This document shows positions 45,193-57,785 of a stretch of 64,000 nucleotides of DNA, piece after piece. The stretch comes from Sutcliffiella horikoshii. Lineage in GTDB: Bacteria; Bacillota; Bacilli; Bacillales; Bacillaceae_I. Numbering within the stretch: position 1 is the first letter of the stretch; the number at the start of each line of letters is the position of its first letter. The notes beneath the pieces were generated by a model. The model was not told where the DNA came from and made no database searches. It saw only the letters and a program-made list of their open reading frames with translations. Made by a program: the position numbers and the translations under genes. The stretch spans positions 434,001-498,000 of the forward strand of contig NZ_RXZI01000003.1 in NCBI RefSeq assembly GCF_021991925.1, in the 5' to 3' direction.

Positions 45193-46158
45193 ATGTCAGA
45201 AGAACTAGTGATGATGAATCAACAATTAAATAATCCAAACGAAGCAATAGCCCTATTTGGAAACCAGGATGTACATCTGAAGAGAATGGAAGAAGAGTTG
45301 AATGTGTCCATTGTGACACGCGGGGAAACAGTGAATGTTTCAGGAGATGTGCAGCAGGTGGAGATAGTGGACATCGTCATTCAACATTTACTACAGGTTA
45401 TCCGTAAGGGTGTTTCCATCAGTGAGCGAGATGTGATTTATGCTATACAGCTCGCCAAAGAGGACAAGATCGACTCCTTCCTGGAGCTTTATGATGAAGA
45501 ATTGACCAAGAATGTAAAAGGTAAATCCATTCGCGTGAAAACATTGGGACAAAGACAGTACGTTTCAGCCATCCGTAAAAAAGATCTAGTTTTCGGCATC
45601 GGTCCAGCGGGAACAGGGAAAACCTATCTGGCTGTCGTGATGGCAGTCACCGCATTGAAAAATGGACAAGTGAAGCGTATCATCCTAACCCGCCCGGCGG
45701 TGGAAGCAGGAGAAAGTCTTGGATTTCTCCCAGGAGACTTAAAAGAGAAAGTGGATCCGTATCTCCGCCCGCTGTATGATGCATTGCATGATGTGTTTGG
45801 GTCGGAGCACACCCAAAGATTGATTGAAAGAGGGACCATCGAAATTGCACCTTTGGCATATATGAGGGGCAGGACATTAGACGATGCTTTTGTCATCTTG
45901 GATGAAGCGCAGAATACTACTGCAGCCCAAATGAAAATGTTCCTGACAAGACTTGGATTCGGATCAAAAATGGTGATAACGGGAGATATTTCTCAAGTCG
46001 ATCTTCCTAAAGGGATGAAATCAGGACTTGCGGTTGTACGTGATATATTAAAGAATACGTCAGGCATTCAATTTATTGAATTGGAACAATCCGATGTAGT
46101 CCGTCATCCATTAGTGGCTCGAATTATCGAAGCATATGATAAGTTGGAATCAAAATAA
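45193..46158 (+). CDS. phoH: PhoH-like ATPase
   Basis: A 321-residue PhoH-family protein (YqfE/PhoH). An N-terminal KH-like region precedes the ATPase with Walker A GIGPAGTGKTYLAV and Walker B FVILDEAQNTT. The family is linked to RNA metabolism; the conserved cluster phoH-pgpH-ybeY supports a role with the YbeY RNase. It begins 3 bases after yqfD. Confidence 0.94.
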   Translation: MSEELVMMNQQLNNPNEAIALFGNQDVHLKRMEEELNVSIVTRGETVNVSGDVQQVEIVDIVIQHLLQVIRKGVSISERDVIYAIQLAKEDKIDSFLELYDEELTKNVKGKSIRVKTLGQRQYVSAIRKKDLVFGIGPAGTGKTYLAVVMAVTALKNGQVKRIILTRPAVEAGESLGFLPGDLKEKVDPYLRPLYDALHDVFGSEHTQRLIERGTIEIAPLAYMRGRTLDDAFVILDEAQNTTAAQMKMFLTRLGFGSKMVITGDISQVDLPKGMKSGLAVVRDILKNTSGIQFIELEQSDVVRHPLVARIIEAYDKLESK

Positions 46159-46180
46159 AGCCCCTTAACTGGGGCTCTTT
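46158..46180 (+). terminator. Weak terminator-like hairpin after phoH
   Basis: AGCCCC / GGGGCT stem with a 7-base loop followed by CTTTCAC; a poor T run, so partial read-through to pgpH is likely. Confidence 0.45.
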
Positions 46181-46243
46181 CACTTTTCACTTGAAGTGGA
46201 TAAATTATTTCTGGCACGTCGTTTATGGAAGGGGATAAAAAAA

Positions 46244-48454
46244 GTGAAAAAGAAATCGAAACAACGGAAAATTTCTTTTCAACACTTAAAGACCTTTAAG
46301 TTTTATCATGTAATCATTTACGTCCTATTGGGACTTATCATGTTCGGGATCATGTTCAGTAATGTAAAACCAGAGAAGATAAATGTACAGCTGTTTTCCA
46401 ATGCCGAGAAGACGATTGTGGCACCTCATAGCTTCGAAGACAGGGAAGCGACAGAGAACCTGAGGAAAGAAGCGGAAGATAAAGTTCCGGACCAGTATAA
46501 TCGAGACAAGGATCAAGCTTACCAGCAAGTTGCTAGGGTAGAAAACTTTTTCGACGTATTAATTGATACGAAGAAACAGGTGGCAGAACTCGAAAAACCG
46601 CCGGAAGCAACACCTCCATCTGAAGAAGAGGGGGAGGATTCTGCCACCCCTGAAGAGCAAGAAGCTGTACAACTGACGGATACCGAAAAATTGAAACTAT
46701 TGAATGAATCCCTTGCCGGTCAAGTGCCGGAACAATGGAACGATGAACTCGATAATGAAGATCTACTATTTTTACTGGCTTCCAAAGAAACCGATTTAAT
46801 CAGGTACAAGAATGCCTCTGTGACAGCAATTAATAATGCCATGTCAAGGGATATACGTACACCTGAGAACCTAACGGAAGCGAGAAATATTGCCAGAACA
46901 GAACTATCCCTATCAGGTAATGTCCCAAGTGTCATCATTAACCTTTCCAGCCTTTCTGTCGTGCCGAATGTCATCTATGATTCTGCCCAAACGCAAGAAA
47001 AGCGGCAACAGGCAATCGACTCCGTTGAGCCTGTGAGAATTTCGCAAGGGGATACATTAGTGAAGGCCGGTCAATTCATTGACCGCGATATTTATCGACT
47101 CCTTACAGTTGCTGGATTTGTTGATCAATCCAACAGTATCACCCCTTTTGTAGGCTTATTGATCATCATTGGATTAATGATTTGTGCACTAGTTTATCTG
47201 TTTAAGAACATCGATACGACCATTCATAGTAAAAATACGTACTTAACGATGTACTTATTGATATTTTCCATTACGCTGATCTTGTTAAAGATCTTCAGTT
47301 TCTTTCAAACATTGAATACGACCGAAATCGGTTATATTGCCCCAGTTGCGATGGGAGCAATGCTGATTAAAATGCTGATAAATGATCGCATCGCCATACT
47401 TTCGAGTATCATTTTCGGAATATGTGGCAGCTTTATTTTTAATATGGTTCCAGGTGCGATGAACTATACGGTTGGGTCCTATCTTATCATTTCTGCTGTG
47501 GCATCTGTTCTATTTTTGAATCAGCATAATAGGAGACTCACCATCTTACAGACAGGTTTGTTTGTGTCTTTCATAAACGTAGTAACCGTCATTGCCATGG
47601 TCCTACTTACAAACAGGGATTTGTCTGGAATGACGGAATTGTTGGAGCTTGGAGTCAATGGAACCATGGCCATTGGTTCAGGGGTGGTTTCCGCAGTTCT
47701 CACAATCGGAATATTACCATTCTTCGAGGTTGGATTCGGAATGCTTTCCACGATGAAATTGTTGGAGCTTTCCAACCCAAACCATCCTCTATTAAGAAAA
47801 ATCCTGATGGAAACACCAGGTACGTACCATCACAGTGTCATGGTGGCGAATCTTTCAGAATCGGCATGTGAAGCCGTGGGTGCAAATGGATTGCTTGCAC
47901 GGGTAGCTTCCTATTACCATGATATAGGCAAAACAAAAAGGCCGCATTATTTCATTGAAAATCAGATGGGAAGATCCAACCCACATGATAAGCTCCCTCC
48001 TCAAACTAGCAGGAATATCATAGTCGCCCACGCGACAGATGGGGCACAGATCCTCCGTGAACATAATATGCCAAAAGAAATTGTGGACATTGCAGCCCAA
48101 CATCATGGGACAACACTATTAAAGTACTTTTATTTTAAGGCAAAAGAACAGAATGAAGATACGCCGGAAGACGAGTACCGTTATCCTGGCCCGAAAGCTT
48201 CCTCGAAGGAGGCGGCAATCGTGGGAACAGCAGATAGCATCGAAGCGGCGGTGAGATCCTTGAATAATCCAACCCCCGATAAAATTGAGAGTATTGTAAA
48301 AGCTATCATTAAAGATCGGCTTCAGGATGGCCAATATAGTGACTGCGCTTTGACATTCAAAGAGCTCGAGGAAATCGGCCGTTCCTTCTGTGAAACGTTA
48401 CAAGGAATCTTTCATTCAAGAATCGAGTATCCGAAAGGAGAGGAAGAATCATGA
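46244..48454 (+). CDS. pgpH: Cyclic-di-AMP phosphodiesterase PgpH
   Basis: Degrades the second messenger c-di-AMP. The roughly 736-residue protein has one N-terminal membrane helix, a long extracellular 7TMR-HDED domain, seven membrane helices and a cytoplasmic HD domain ([30 protein letters not shown]). AAGGGG at 46229-46234 is 9 bases before GTG 46244, giving the start. The frame is open back to GTG 46196, which has a poor ribosome site. The stop overlaps the ybeY start (ATGA). Confidence 0.94.
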   Translation: MKKKSKQRKISFQHLKTFKFYHVIIYVLLGLIMFGIMFSNVKPEKINVQLFSNAEKTIVAPHSFEDREATENLRKEAEDKVPDQYNRDKDQAYQQVARVENFFDVLIDTKKQVAELEKPPEATPPSEEEGEDSATPEEQEAVQLTDTEKLKLLNESLAGQVPEQWNDELDNEDLLFLLASKETDLIRYKNASVTAINNAMSRDIRTPENLTEARNIARTELSLSGNVPSVIINLSSLSVVPNVIYDSAQTQEKRQQAIDSVEPVRISQGDTLVKAGQFIDRDIYRLLTVAGFVDQSNSITPFVGLLIIIGLMICALVYLFKNIDTTIHSKNTYLTMYLLIFSITLILLKIFSFFQTLNTTEIGYIAPVAMGAMLIKMLINDRIAILSSIIFGICGSFIFNMVPGAMNYTVGSYLIISAVASVLFLNQHNRRLTILQTGLFVSFINVVTVIAMVLLTNRDLSGMTELLELGVNGTMAIGSGVVSAVLTIGILPFFEVGFGMLSTMKLLELSNPNHPLLRKILMETPGTYHHSVMVANLSESACEAVGANGLLARVASYYHDIGKTKRPHYFIENQMGRSNPHDKLPPQTSRNIIVAHATDGAQILREHNMPKEIVDIAAQHHGTTLLKYFYFKAKEQNEDTPEDEYRYPGPKASSKEAAIVGTADSIEAAVRSLNNPTPDKIESIVKAIIKDRLQDGQYSDCALTFKELEEIGRSFCETLQGIFHSRIEYPKGEEES

Positions 48455-48921
48455 TGGAAATCGATATGATGGACGAAACGTCAAGGCTGACGGAGGAGCA
48501 ATGGGAAGATATCAAGGACTTGTTGATCTTTGCTGCTGATATAGAGTCCATCCAAACAGGTGAACTATCGGTAACCTTTGTGGATAATGAGAAAATCCAG
48601 GAAATCAACCGTGAATATCGAGACAAGGATCGACCTACAGATGTCATTTCTTTCGCGATGGAAGAAATGGGTGAGGGGGAAATGGAAATTCATTATGATG
48701 ATGAAGCACCAAGAATGCTTGGAGATATCATCATTTCCATTCAAAAAGCGGAAGAACAAGCAAAAGAATACGGACATTCCGTTAAGCGGGAACTTGGGTT
48801 TCTAGCCCTTCATGGACTATTGCATCTATTAGGATATGATCATGAAAATGAAGCGGATGAAAAAGTGATGTTTGATAAACAAAAGGAAATTTTGGATGCA
48901 TATGGACTCACGCGATCGTAA
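48451..48921 (+). CDS. ybeY: rRNA maturation endonuclease YbeY
   Basis: A 156-residue zinc endoribonuclease (YqfG) acting in 16S rRNA 3'-end maturation and ribosome quality control. The metal motif [12 protein letters not shown] fits HxxxHxxxxxH. [16 protein letters not shown] is the second family block. Overlaps pgpH by 4 bases and dgkA by about 26. Confidence 0.97.
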   Translation: MMEIDMMDETSRLTEEQWEDIKDLLIFAADIESIQTGELSVTFVDNEKIQEINREYRDKDRPTDVISFAMEEMGEGEMEIHYDDEAPRMLGDIIISIQKAEEQAKEYGHSVKRELGFLALHGLLHLLGYDHENEADEKVMFDKQKEILDAYGLTRS

Positions 48922-49291
48922 CAATAAGGGATACCGGGGGTCCTTCACTCGAAGTTTTTTCTTTGCTTTTGAAGGATTGCTTTTTGTACTTCGAACAGAA
49001 AGAAACATAAAATTCCATCTAGTCATAGCCTTAATGATGATTGGATTATCCTTATATTTTGATATTACCAAAGTGGAATGGATGATTCTTTTCCTAGTTA
49101 TCGGCGGGATGTTTGTCATCGAAATCATCAATACAGCCATCGAAAATGTGGTGGATCTTGTGACAGAAGAATTCCATCCCCTTGCAAAAACAGCGAAAGA
49201 TGTGGCTGCTTCTGCAGCCTTAGTTTTTGCTTGTATCTCTGTTATAATTGGTGTAATCTTATTTGGCCCTTATATAATGGGCTACCTTTAA
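48896..49291 (+). CDS. dgkA: Undecaprenol kinase / diacylglycerol kinase family
   Basis: A 131-residue integral membrane kinase with three to four helices and the family motif [17 protein letters not shown]. Gram-positive DgkA phosphorylates undecaprenol, supplying the wall-precursor carrier. AAGGAA is 7 bases before ATG 48896; ATG 48902 (MDS) is the alternative and aligns better with B. subtilis. Its start lies inside ybeY. Confidence 0.94.
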   Translation: MHMDSRDRNNKGYRGSFTRSFFFAFEGLLFVLRTERNIKFHLVIALMMIGLSLYFDITKVEWMILFLVIGGMFVIEIINTAIENVVDLVTEEFHPLAKTAKDVAASAALVFACISVIIGVILFGPYIMGYL

Positions 49292-49374
49292 ATAAATTGA
49301 AAATTTAAAATTTTTCATATTTTTATTTAATTTAAGGGTGATTTACGATGCCAATTGAGGTAAAATATAAGTAA

Positions 49375-50722
<1,348 letters not shown>

Positions 50723-50869
50723 TCGGGAAGACGAGCGGAACGCAGTCAAATCATAACAGGAAATTTACAATATTTATCTAACATGTTTTGACCCTTCTAA
50801 GGTCATCATAGTCATATAGGAATTGGAACAAGCATGCTGGTCTTTACTACAGAAAGGGTGGGGTTTACA

Positions 50870-51010
50870 ATGTTGGATTTTACCTGGAAGGTGTTTAAGG
50901 AAACAGGTAATATTGATACCTATCTACTTTTTAAAGAGCTTGAGAAAGAAAATGGCGATTTACCCGAACAGACAGAAGAGCTAGCGAATCGTGACTTACC
51001 AATTTCATAA
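50870..51010 (+). CDS. yqzL: YqzL family protein
   Basis: A 46-residue protein beginning MLDFTWKVFKETGNIDTYLL and ending RDLPIS. It matches B. subtilis YqzL, found between era and recO, in both sequence and position. AAAGGGTGGGG about 7 bases upstream is the ribosome site. The mature role is unknown. It has no membrane helix and looks helical and acidic. Confidence 0.93.
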   Translation: MLDFTWKVFKETGNIDTYLLFKELEKENGDLPEQTEELANRDLPIS

Positions 51011-51125
51011 TGACAGATGATCAAATAATGAAGGCAATTTGCACACTTGGATGTTGTGGATTGCCTTTTTATTTTGGAAACTTTACAATAAATTCAAAGC
51101 CTGAAAAAAATGGACGGTGTACGAT

Positions 51126-51902
51126 TTGCTACATAAATGCGAAGGTATTGTCATTCGAACGAATGCCTATGGAGAAAATAATAAAATTGTAACCATCTAT
51201 TCCAAAGAGCTCGGAAAAGTTGGCGTGATGGCCAGAGGGGCGAACAAACCGAGCAGCCGTTTTACCGCTGTTTCCCAGCTATTTTCCCATGGGACCTTTG
51301 TCTTTCAAAGGGGGACGGGCCTTGGCAGTCTCCAGCAAGGCGAAATCATGGATTCCATGAGATCTATAAGAGAAGATATTTTTCTTACCGCCTACGCTTC
51401 GTTTATTGTGGAATTGATGGACAAAACAACCGATGAAGGAAAAAGAAATCCAGCTCTTTATGACCTGCTTTATCAAGTTCTGCATTATATCGATGAAGGT
51501 TTTGATGCCGAGATATTGACATTCATCTTTGAAATGAAGATGTGCGATGTGATCGGTATCACACCGGAATTGAATCGGTGTGCCTCTTGCGGAGCAACGG
51601 AAGGGACATTTGCCTTTTCCATAAAAGAGGGTGGTTTTCTTTGTAACAGATGCTTCCATAAGGATCCATATCTTATCAAAGTATCCCCTGCAGCTTTGAG
51701 GCTTTTACGAACGTTTTATTATTATGACCTGAATCGTATCGGCAATCTTTCTTTAAAAGAAGAGACAAGAAAAGAACTGCGATTCATCATAGATGAATAT
51801 TACGAAGCCTATTCAGGTATAATGTTAAAATCAAAGCGCTTTCTGAAACAAATAGGCTCCTTGAAAGCAAGTCTGCCTGAAAAAAAAGAAAAACCTGATT
51901 GA
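51126..51902 (+). CDS. recO: DNA repair protein RecO
   Basis: Loads RecA onto SSB-coated DNA together with RecR. The 258-residue protein has an N-terminal OB fold ([19 protein letters not shown]), a helical C-terminus and a zinc module (CASCGATEG ... CNRC). TTG 51126 gives a start that lines up with B. subtilis RecO (MLTKCEG); the frame opens at GTG 51117. The glyQS promoter overlaps its last codons. Confidence 0.94.
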   Translation: MLHKCEGIVIRTNAYGENNKIVTIYSKELGKVGVMARGANKPSSRFTAVSQLFSHGTFVFQRGTGLGSLQQGEIMDSMRSIREDIFLTAYASFIVELMDKTTDEGKRNPALYDLLYQVLHYIDEGFDAEILTFIFEMKMCDVIGITPELNRCASCGATEGTFAFSIKEGGFLCNRCFHKDPYLIKVSPAALRLLRTFYYYDLNRIGNLSLKEETRKELRFIIDEYYEAYSGIMLKSKRFLKQIGSLKASLPEKKEKPD

Positions 51903-51927
51903 CTTTGCAAAAGAAATCATATATTAT
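51899..51927 (+). promoter_or_regulatory. SigA promoter of the glyQS T-box transcript
   Basis: TTGACT (51899-51904), 17 bp, TATTAT (51922-51927). The -35 overlaps the recO stop. Confidence 0.8.
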
Positions 51928-51939
51928 CCAATTACATTC

Positions 51940-52168
51940 ATAAAGATTGCGTTGAAGGAAAGTAGTACTTATCAAACTCGATTAAAGCGAACCTAGGACG
52001 GTGTGAGCTAGGGAATCAAGCGGTAAGGAAGGCGTTCTGGAGCGATACGGATAAAGTGGTAAAAAGGCTTTCCCTTTTTACAAATAGGGTGGAACCGCGG
52101 GAGGACCTCTCGTCCCTATGCTGACAAAACAGTTGGCATAGAGACAAGAGGTTCTTCCTTTTTGTACT
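51940..52168 (+). ncRNA. Glycine T-box riboswitch upstream of glyQS
   Basis: A tRNA-sensing leader. The antiterminator box AGGGTGGAACCGCG (52086-52099) is exact. A long terminator follows (AGGACCTCTCGTCCCTATGC pairing with GCATAGAGACAAGAGGTTCTT, then Ts). Stem I contains the AGTA bulge region and the probable specifier GGC (52031-52033) in GAAGGCG, which reads glycine. Uncharged tRNA-Gly binding favours read-through into glyQS. Confidence 0.95.
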
Positions 52169-52224
52169 CAAGCCAACAAATGGAGTTATGATAAGTTATT
52201 TTACGACTTGAAGGTGGATTCCCC

Positions 52225-52350
52225 CAGTTAATTGGAGTGCAAGGTGTGAGACTCCTGCGGGAGGAAGAGGTAGGTTGAGACCCCGCAACGAAGTGAGGAG
52301 GCTCAAGCACCTCCCCGCGGAAAGCGAACACCTGGAACGGAAATTAACTG
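52225..52350. repeat. Dispersed structured repeat, copy g (in glyQ leader)
   Basis: Perfect outer arms CAGTTAATT / AATTAACTG and inner arms AAGGTGT / ACACCT replace those of copies b/f2/h. The core (GACTCCTGCGGGAGG, GTTGAGACCCCGC, GAGGAGGCTCAAGC, CCCCGCGGAAAGCGA) is the same. It lies between the T-box terminator and the glyQ start. Confidence 0.88.
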
Positions 52351-52394
52351 GAGTTTTCACCGGTAACAAAATAAAACAAAAGGAAGGTGTCACA

Positions 52395-53282
52395 ATGAAC
52401 ATACAAAACATGATCCTGACCCTGCAAAACCACTGGTCAGAACAAGGCTGTATCCTCATGCAAGCCTACGACGTAGAAAAGGGTGCCGGAACCATGAGCC
52501 CCTATACATTCCTAAGAAGCATCGGCCCCGAGCCATGGAATGTAGCATACGTGGAACCATCCAGAAGACCTGTCGACGGCCGTTATGGAGAAAACCCGAA
52601 CCGTCTATACCAACATCATCAGTTCCAAGTCATCATGAAGCCTTCACCTGATAACATTCAGGAGCTTTATCTTGAATCGTTGAAAAAACTTGGAATCGAT
52701 CCGCTCAAGCATGATATCCGTTTTGTAGAAGACAACTGGGAAGCCCCGACCCTTGGAGCGGCGGGACTTGGCTGGGAGGTATGGTTAGATGGAATGGAAA
52801 TCACCCAATTCACCTACTTCCAACAGGTTGGCGGAATCGAATGTAAACCGGTATCTGTAGAAATCACTTACGGAATTGAGCGCCTTGCTTCCTATATTCA
52901 GGACAAAGAAAATGTATTTGACCTGGAATGGACAGAAGGGTTCACGGTTCGCGATATTTTCCTGCAACCAGAATATGAACATTCTAAATATACTTTTGAA
53001 ACCTCCGACCCTGACATGCTCTTCTCCTTATTTGACATTTATGAGAAAGAAGCACACCGTCAGATGGACCATGGCCTTGTGCATCCTGCATATGATTATG
53101 TGCTTAAGTGCTCTCACACCTTTAACCAACTAGATGCACGAGGTGCCATTTCTGTTACAGAAAGAACGGGCTATATCGGGCGTGTCAGAAACCTGGCTCG
53201 GAAAGTGGCAAGGACCTTCTATGAGGAAAGAGAGAAACTCGGTTTCCCAATTTTGAAAAAGGAGGAGAGCGACCATGAATAA
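52395..53282 (+). CDS. glyQ: Glycyl-tRNA synthetase alpha subunit
   Basis: Catalytic subunit of the bacterial alpha2-beta2 glycyl-tRNA synthetase. 295 residues with [20 protein letters not shown] near the N-terminus and class II motifs ([29 protein letters not shown]). GAAGGTG precedes ATG 52395; the frame is open upstream through repeat copy g, which is not coding. Overlaps glyS by 8 bases. Confidence 0.97.
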   Translation: MNIQNMILTLQNHWSEQGCILMQAYDVEKGAGTMSPYTFLRSIGPEPWNVAYVEPSRRPVDGRYGENPNRLYQHHQFQVIMKPSPDNIQELYLESLKKLGIDPLKHDIRFVEDNWEAPTLGAAGLGWEVWLDGMEITQFTYFQQVGGIECKPVSVEITYGIERLASYIQDKENVFDLEWTEGFTVRDIFLQPEYEHSKYTFETSDPDMLFSLFDIYEKEAHRQMDHGLVHPAYDYVLKCSHTFNQLDARGAISVTERTGYIGRVRNLARKVARTFYEEREKLGFPILKKEESDHE

Positions 53283-55356
53283 AAGAGACTTTTTATTTGA
53301 AATTGGATTAGAAGAGATGCCGGCACGATTTGTGACAGATTCCATGAATCAACTTCAGGAAAAAGTGAAAACCTGGCTGGACGCGAATCAACTTGGCTAT
53401 GAAAACATTCATGCGTATTCTACTCCAAGGAGACTTGCGGTGGTAGTGGAAGGGCTAGTCGAAAAACAAGAAGATGTTACGTTAGAAGCGAAGGGTCCTG
53501 CCAAAAAGGTCGCTCTGAGCTCAGACGGAGAATGGTCAAAAGCAGCCCAAGGCTTTACAAGAGGGCAAGGACTGACAGTGGAAGATATATATTTCAAAGA
53601 GATTAACGGCGTTGAATATGTACATGTTCAAAAGCATGTGAAAGGAAAAGAAACGAAAGAGATTCTTAGCTCTATTGCTTCTGTTGCAACAAGCCTGCAC
53701 TTTCCTAAAAATATGCGCTGGGCCGATGAGGACTTAAGGTATGTGCGTCCAATTAAATGGTTGATTGCCTTGTTTGGGGAGGATATCATCCCAGTTGAGA
53801 TTGCAAAAGTGAAGTCAGACCGTGTTTCTTCTGGGCATCGTTTCCTTGGAGGCCAGGTTGAACTGAAGGATGCAGGAAGTTATGTGGAAGAGATGCTTTC
53901 CAACTATGTAATAGTCGATGCATCCGAAAGAAAAGGAGCTATCAGGAAACAGCTTTCTATCATTGGAGAAGAAAATGGCTGGGACATACCGGTGGATCAA
54001 GATCTTCTTGAAGAAGTAAATAATCTAGTAGAATATCCTACTGCTTTATTTGGTACGTTTGAATCGGAGTATCTGACTTTGCCTGAAGAAGTATTGATCA
54101 CATCCATGAAAGAGCATCAACGCTATTTCCCTGTAAAAAGCACGGAGGGAACCTTGCTTCCTTATTTCGTGACGGTTCGTAACGGAAATCATGAGAACCT
54201 AGATATCGTGGCAAGAGGGAATGAAAAAGTATTGCGTGCAAGATTGTCGGACGCAGCATTCTTCTCCAAAGAAGATGAAAAGTTGGTTATAGAAGACGCT
54301 GTTAAAAAATTGGATAAAATCGTTTTCCATGAGGAAATTGGAACAACCGGTGAAAAAGTTAGGCGTGTACAAACCATTGCCTCCGATTTGGCAGAACTCT
54401 TAAATATGGAAAATGAATCAAAGAACCATGTCCAGCGTGCGGCTTCCATCTATAAATTTGACCTAGTGTCCCATATGGTCTATGAATTCCCGGAACTCCA
54501 AGGAATCATGGGAGAAAAATATGCATTGGCCAAAGGAGAAAGTCCAATAGTGGCAAAGGCAATCAATGAGCATTACATGCCACGATCTGCTGAAGATCAG
54601 ACACCAGCTTCTGATGTTGGAGCAATCCTAAGCATCGCAGAAAAGATGGATACCATTGTCGGCTTCTTTGCAATCGGCGTTATCCCTACTGGTTCTCAAG
54701 ATCCTTATGCGTTAAGACGCCAGGCTGCAGGTATCTTACAGACCATCCTTAACAAGCAGTGGACCATATCGGTAGAGAAGTTCGTTCTATCAGTTGTCCA
54801 ACGTTATGTGGAGAAAGGGATAGCGAAGAAGGATACAACAGCGATTCTTGATGAACTATTGGCATTCTTCAAATTGCGCCTTAAAAATAACCTATCTGAG
54901 CGTGGTGTTCGGTACGATATCGTAGACGCAATTCTCGAGCTTCCATTGGAGAATATCTGCTCCACAGTGAAAAAAGCAGAAACGTTGGAAGCGAAGAAAG
55001 AGGAAACGAACTTTAAAGAAATAATGGAATCATTGAGTCGTGTTTGTAACATTGCTAAAAAAGCAACAGCTTCTGTTGAAGTACAGGAAGAACTGCTTAA
55101 GCAAGCGGAAGAGCAAGAGCTTTATAAACAATACAATGACCAAAAAGCACGTGTCCTAAAGGCGGCGGAAGCCCAAGACTTTGTATCTGCTTATGATGAA
55201 CTTGCTTCCTTGAAGCCTGCCATTGATGCATTTTTTGATAACATCATGGTCATGACAGATGATGAAGCAATCAAAACAAACCGCTTAGCATTAATGGATA
55301 ACCTTTCTAAAGTCATTTCCATTTTCGGAAATGTGAATGGGATCATCGTCAAGTAA
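53275..55356 (+). CDS. glyS: Glycyl-tRNA synthetase beta subunit
   Basis: A 693-residue tRNA-binding subunit. [17 protein letters not shown] opens it, [10 protein letters not shown] and [12 protein letters not shown] are family motifs, and a C-terminal anticodon-binding domain (DALR type) closes it. GGAGGAGAG precedes the ATG inside glyQ. A strong terminator follows. Confidence 0.97.
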   Translation: MNKRDFLFEIGLEEMPARFVTDSMNQLQEKVKTWLDANQLGYENIHAYSTPRRLAVVVEGLVEKQEDVTLEAKGPAKKVALSSDGEWSKAAQGFTRGQGLTVEDIYFKEINGVEYVHVQKHVKGKETKEILSSIASVATSLHFPKNMRWADEDLRYVRPIKWLIALFGEDIIPVEIAKVKSDRVSSGHRFLGGQVELKDAGSYVEEMLSNYVIVDASERKGAIRKQLSIIGEENGWDIPVDQDLLEEVNNLVEYPTALFGTFESEYLTLPEEVLITSMKEHQRYFPVKSTEGTLLPYFVTVRNGNHENLDIVARGNEKVLRARLSDAAFFSKEDEKLVIEDAVKKLDKIVFHEEIGTTGEKVRRVQTIASDLAELLNMENESKNHVQRAASIYKFDLVSHMVYEFPELQGIMGEKYALAKGESPIVAKAINEHYMPRSAEDQTPASDVGAILSIAEKMDTIVGFFAIGVIPTGSQDPYALRRQAAGILQTILNKQWTISVEKFVLSVVQRYVEKGIAKKDTTAILDELLAFFKLRLKNNLSERGVRYDIVDAILELPLENICSTVKKAETLEAKKEETNFKEIMESLSRVCNIAKKATASVEVQEELLKQAEEQELYKQYNDQKARVLKAAEAQDFVSAYDELASLKPAIDAFFDNIMVMTDDEAIKTNRLALMDNLSKVISIFGNVNGIIVK

Positions 55357-55403
55357 TTAGAAAAGACAAAGCCATATCCCTATGGTAAAATAGTTAAACA
55401 TGC

Positions 55404-55455
55404 AAAAGAGGCTGACTAAAGGCATTACCTCACAATATTTAGTCAGCCTCTTTCC
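55404..55455 (+). terminator. Rho-independent terminator of glyQS
   Basis: Perfect 15-bp stem AAGAGGCTGACTAAA / TTTAGTCAGCCTCTT with a 17-base loop. Confidence 0.9.
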
Positions 55456-55560
55456 AATTCTTCTGTTTATCAGTATAATTAGTATATATCAATTACATAT
55501 ACAGTATGTCACAAATAGAAAAGCGGAGTGCACCTTCATCTCCCCATAACCGAATAGGTG

Positions 55561-56200
55561 GTGAACGACAATCGAACTGAATAAACGGCAAGAAACCATT
55601 TTACAAATTGTAAAAGATCAGGGACCGATTACAGGTGAAGCAATAGCGGATCAACTTAACCTGACAAGGGCAACTCTACGTCCGGACCTTGCGATATTGA
55701 CTATGGCGGGCTATCTTGATGCAAGGCCTCGGGTCGGTTATTTTTATACTGGCAAAACGGGCTCACAGCTTTTGTCTGATAAAATAAACAAAATACAGGT
55801 CAACGACCACCAGTCCATACCAGTCGTTGTGCATGAAAGTGTCTCCGTCTATGATGCAATCTGTACGATGTTTTTAGAGGACGTAGGGACACTTTTTGTC
55901 GTGGACAACTTCTCTATCATTGTGGGAGTGCTTTCCCGTAAGGATCTGTTGCGAGCTAGCATCGGGAAGCAGGAACTTACTTCTATCCCGGTTAATATTA
56001 TCATGACGAGAATGCCTAATGTCACGTATTGCTTTAAAGAAGATCTAATAATTGATGTAGCACAAAAACTGATAGAAAAACAAATAGATGCTCTTCCGGT
56101 CGTCAAGAAAACGGATAAAGGCTACGAAGTAATCGGTAGAATCACCAAAACTAACATCACGAAAGTGCTGGTGGCACTTGCACACGATGACATTATCTAG
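55561..56200 (+). CDS. ccpN: Transcriptional repressor CcpN, with apparent +1 frameshift at the start
   Basis: CcpN represses gluconeogenic genes (gapB, pckA) when glucose is present. The in-frame sequence [19 protein letters not shown]... through the HTH ([20 protein letters not shown]) and two CBS domains is intact. However, the GTG at 55561, right after GGTG, is one base out of frame and would stop after seven codons. Removing one A from GTGAAC would give GTG-ACG-ACA-ATC, matching the usual N-terminus (M-x-T-I-E-L-N-K). The frame itself has a TGA at 55562-55564 and no ATG/GTG/TTG start before the HTH; ATC 55571 or ACG 55565 would be needed. Either a real frameshift, a sequencing error or a rare start codon. 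Confidence 0.85.
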
Positions 56201-56214
56201 ATTGGAGGAGAATC

Positions 56215-57024
56215 ATGGAAAAGCGTACCGTATATATTGTATCGGATTCTGTTGGGGAAACAGCAGAGTTGGCAGTCAAAGCGGCAATAAGCCAATTTAA
56301 TGGCGCAAGCTTTCACTTGAAAAGAATTCCCTATGTAGAGGATATCGCTACCTTGACGGAAGTGATTTCCATCGCTAAACTCAATCAGGCGTTGATTGCA
56401 TTCACGCTTGTTGTACCAGAAATGAGAAAGCACCTCGTATCACTGGCCAAAAAAGAAGGAGTTCCTGTTTATGATATCATTGGGCCTTTGGTTGACTTGA
56501 TGGAAGAGGAATATGGGGTTAAACCGAAATACCAACCTGGCCTTGTACGTCAGTTGGATGATGATTATTTCAAAAAAATAGAAGCAGTCGAATTTGCTGT
56601 AAAGTATGATGATGGAAGAGATCCAAGGGGGATCATCAAAGCAGATATCGTACTTGTAGGGGTATCAAGAACGTCCAAAACACCGCTATCCCAATACCTT
56701 GCCCATAAGCGCCTTAAAGTGGCAAACGTTCCGATTGTGCCAGAAGTGGATCCGCCGGAGGAATTGTTTAAAGTGAATCCGGAAAAATGCTTTGGCCTAA
56801 AAATCAGCCCGGAGAAATTGAATGATATCCGTAAAGAAAGATTGAAAGCGTTGGGACTTAATGATAAAGCAGCCTACGCCAACCTAGAAAGAATTAAAGA
56901 AGAATTGTCATTTTTCGAATCTGTTGTAAATAAAATAGGTTGTGAGGTTATCGACGTTACCAACAAAGCCGTAGAAGAGACCGCCAACCTAATAGCCAAC
57001 ATATATAACAAACGATTGAAATAA
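56215..57024 (+). CDS. ppsR: Bifunctional kinase/pyrophosphorylase regulating PEP synthase/PPDK (DUF299)
   Basis: A 269-residue protein of the PpsR/YqfL family that phosphorylates and dephosphorylates a dikinase on threonine, controlling PEP metabolism. The P-loop-like [16 protein letters not shown] is diagnostic. In B. subtilis yqfL is cotranscribed with ccpN and modulates CcpN action; here it follows ccpN by 14 bases with GGAGGAG before the ATG. Confidence 0.95.
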   Translation: MEKRTVYIVSDSVGETAELAVKAAISQFNGASFHLKRIPYVEDIATLTEVISIAKLNQALIAFTLVVPEMRKHLVSLAKKEGVPVYDIIGPLVDLMEEEYGVKPKYQPGLVRQLDDDYFKKIEAVEFAVKYDDGRDPRGIIKADIVLVGVSRTSKTPLSQYLAHKRLKVANVPIVPEVDPPEELFKVNPEKCFGLKISPEKLNDIRKERLKALGLNDKAAYANLERIKEELSFFESVVNKIGCEVIDVTNKAVEETANLIANIYNKRLK

Positions 57025-57026
57025 CG

Positions 57027-57051
57027 GAGCGCTTTTATAAGTGCTCTTTTT
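57027..57051 (+). terminator. Rho-independent terminator of ccpN-ppsR
   Basis: Stem GAGCGCTT / AAGTGCTC with a TTAT loop and five T. The rest of 57052-57283 is AT-rich with no recognised element. Confidence 0.82.
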
Positions 57052-57283
57052 CATGGACTAAATATCCATTGATTTATCAGTGCGAAACAGTAGTCAATTC
57101 ATAAACTTTATACTATAATAAAAAATTGTGATAAAAATTACTTGATAAGGTTTAGAGTGAAGGATTATCGAATAAACTAAAACTAGTTATAAGTCAAGGG
57201 CAATTTTATAGTTTCGTTCGACAACTGAAAAAAACATAGCGAAAAAAGAAGGTTTTTGGGAAGGGATGTAGAAACCATTTAAC

Positions 57284-57754
57284 ATGCAAAATAATCGAAA
57301 ACCTATTATTTTGGTGGACGCGGATGCTTGTCCTGTAAAAGAAGAAATAAGTAGGATCAGTCATACATATGAAATAGATGTCTGCTATGTTGCTTCTTAT
57401 TCCCATGTCATGACCAACAAAACAGAAGGTACCTGGATCTATGTGGATGATGAAAAGGAATCTGCAGATTTATATATTTTAAATCATGCGAAGAAGAATG
57501 ATGTAGTAGTCACGCAAGATATTGGTCTAGCAAGTATGTTGGTGTCTCGAAACGTTTACGTTCTCACTCCTCGTGGAAAACTATATGAAGAGAGTGAGAT
57601 GGAACTGAGCCTTCATATGAGATTTTTATCCGCGAAAGAACGCCGTAAAGGGAACTATTCCAAGGGACCCAAAGCTTTTTCGGCGAATGACCGAGAAAGA
57701 TTTGTCCACTCCCTGAAAAAAACTTTGTCGAAAATTGCAGGAATTCTCGAGTAG
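57284..57754 (+). CDS. yqxD: YaiI/YqxD family protein (UPF0178)
   Basis: A 156-residue protein with the family N-terminus ILVDADACPVKEEI and TQDIGLASMLVSRN, a PIN/NYN-like fold with conserved Asp residues that could bind metal. The exact activity is unknown. It precedes dnaG as in B. subtilis. The nearest SD-like element, AAGGGATG, lies about 15 bases before the ATG. Confidence 0.92.
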   Translation: MQNNRKPIILVDADACPVKEEISRISHTYEIDVCYVASYSHVMTNKTEGTWIYVDDEKESADLYILNHAKKNDVVVTQDIGLASMLVSRNVYVLTPRGKLYEESEMELSLHMRFLSAKERRKGNYSKGPKAFSANDRERFVHSLKKTLSKIAGILE

Positions 57755-57785
57755 AGATAGAAATAGTTAATCACGGAGTGTTGTT

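Noticed and set aside
52275-52394. N-terminal extension of GlyQ by 40 residues
   Set aside because: The extension is translated repeat copy g; the true start at 52395 has a ribosome site and gives the standard length.
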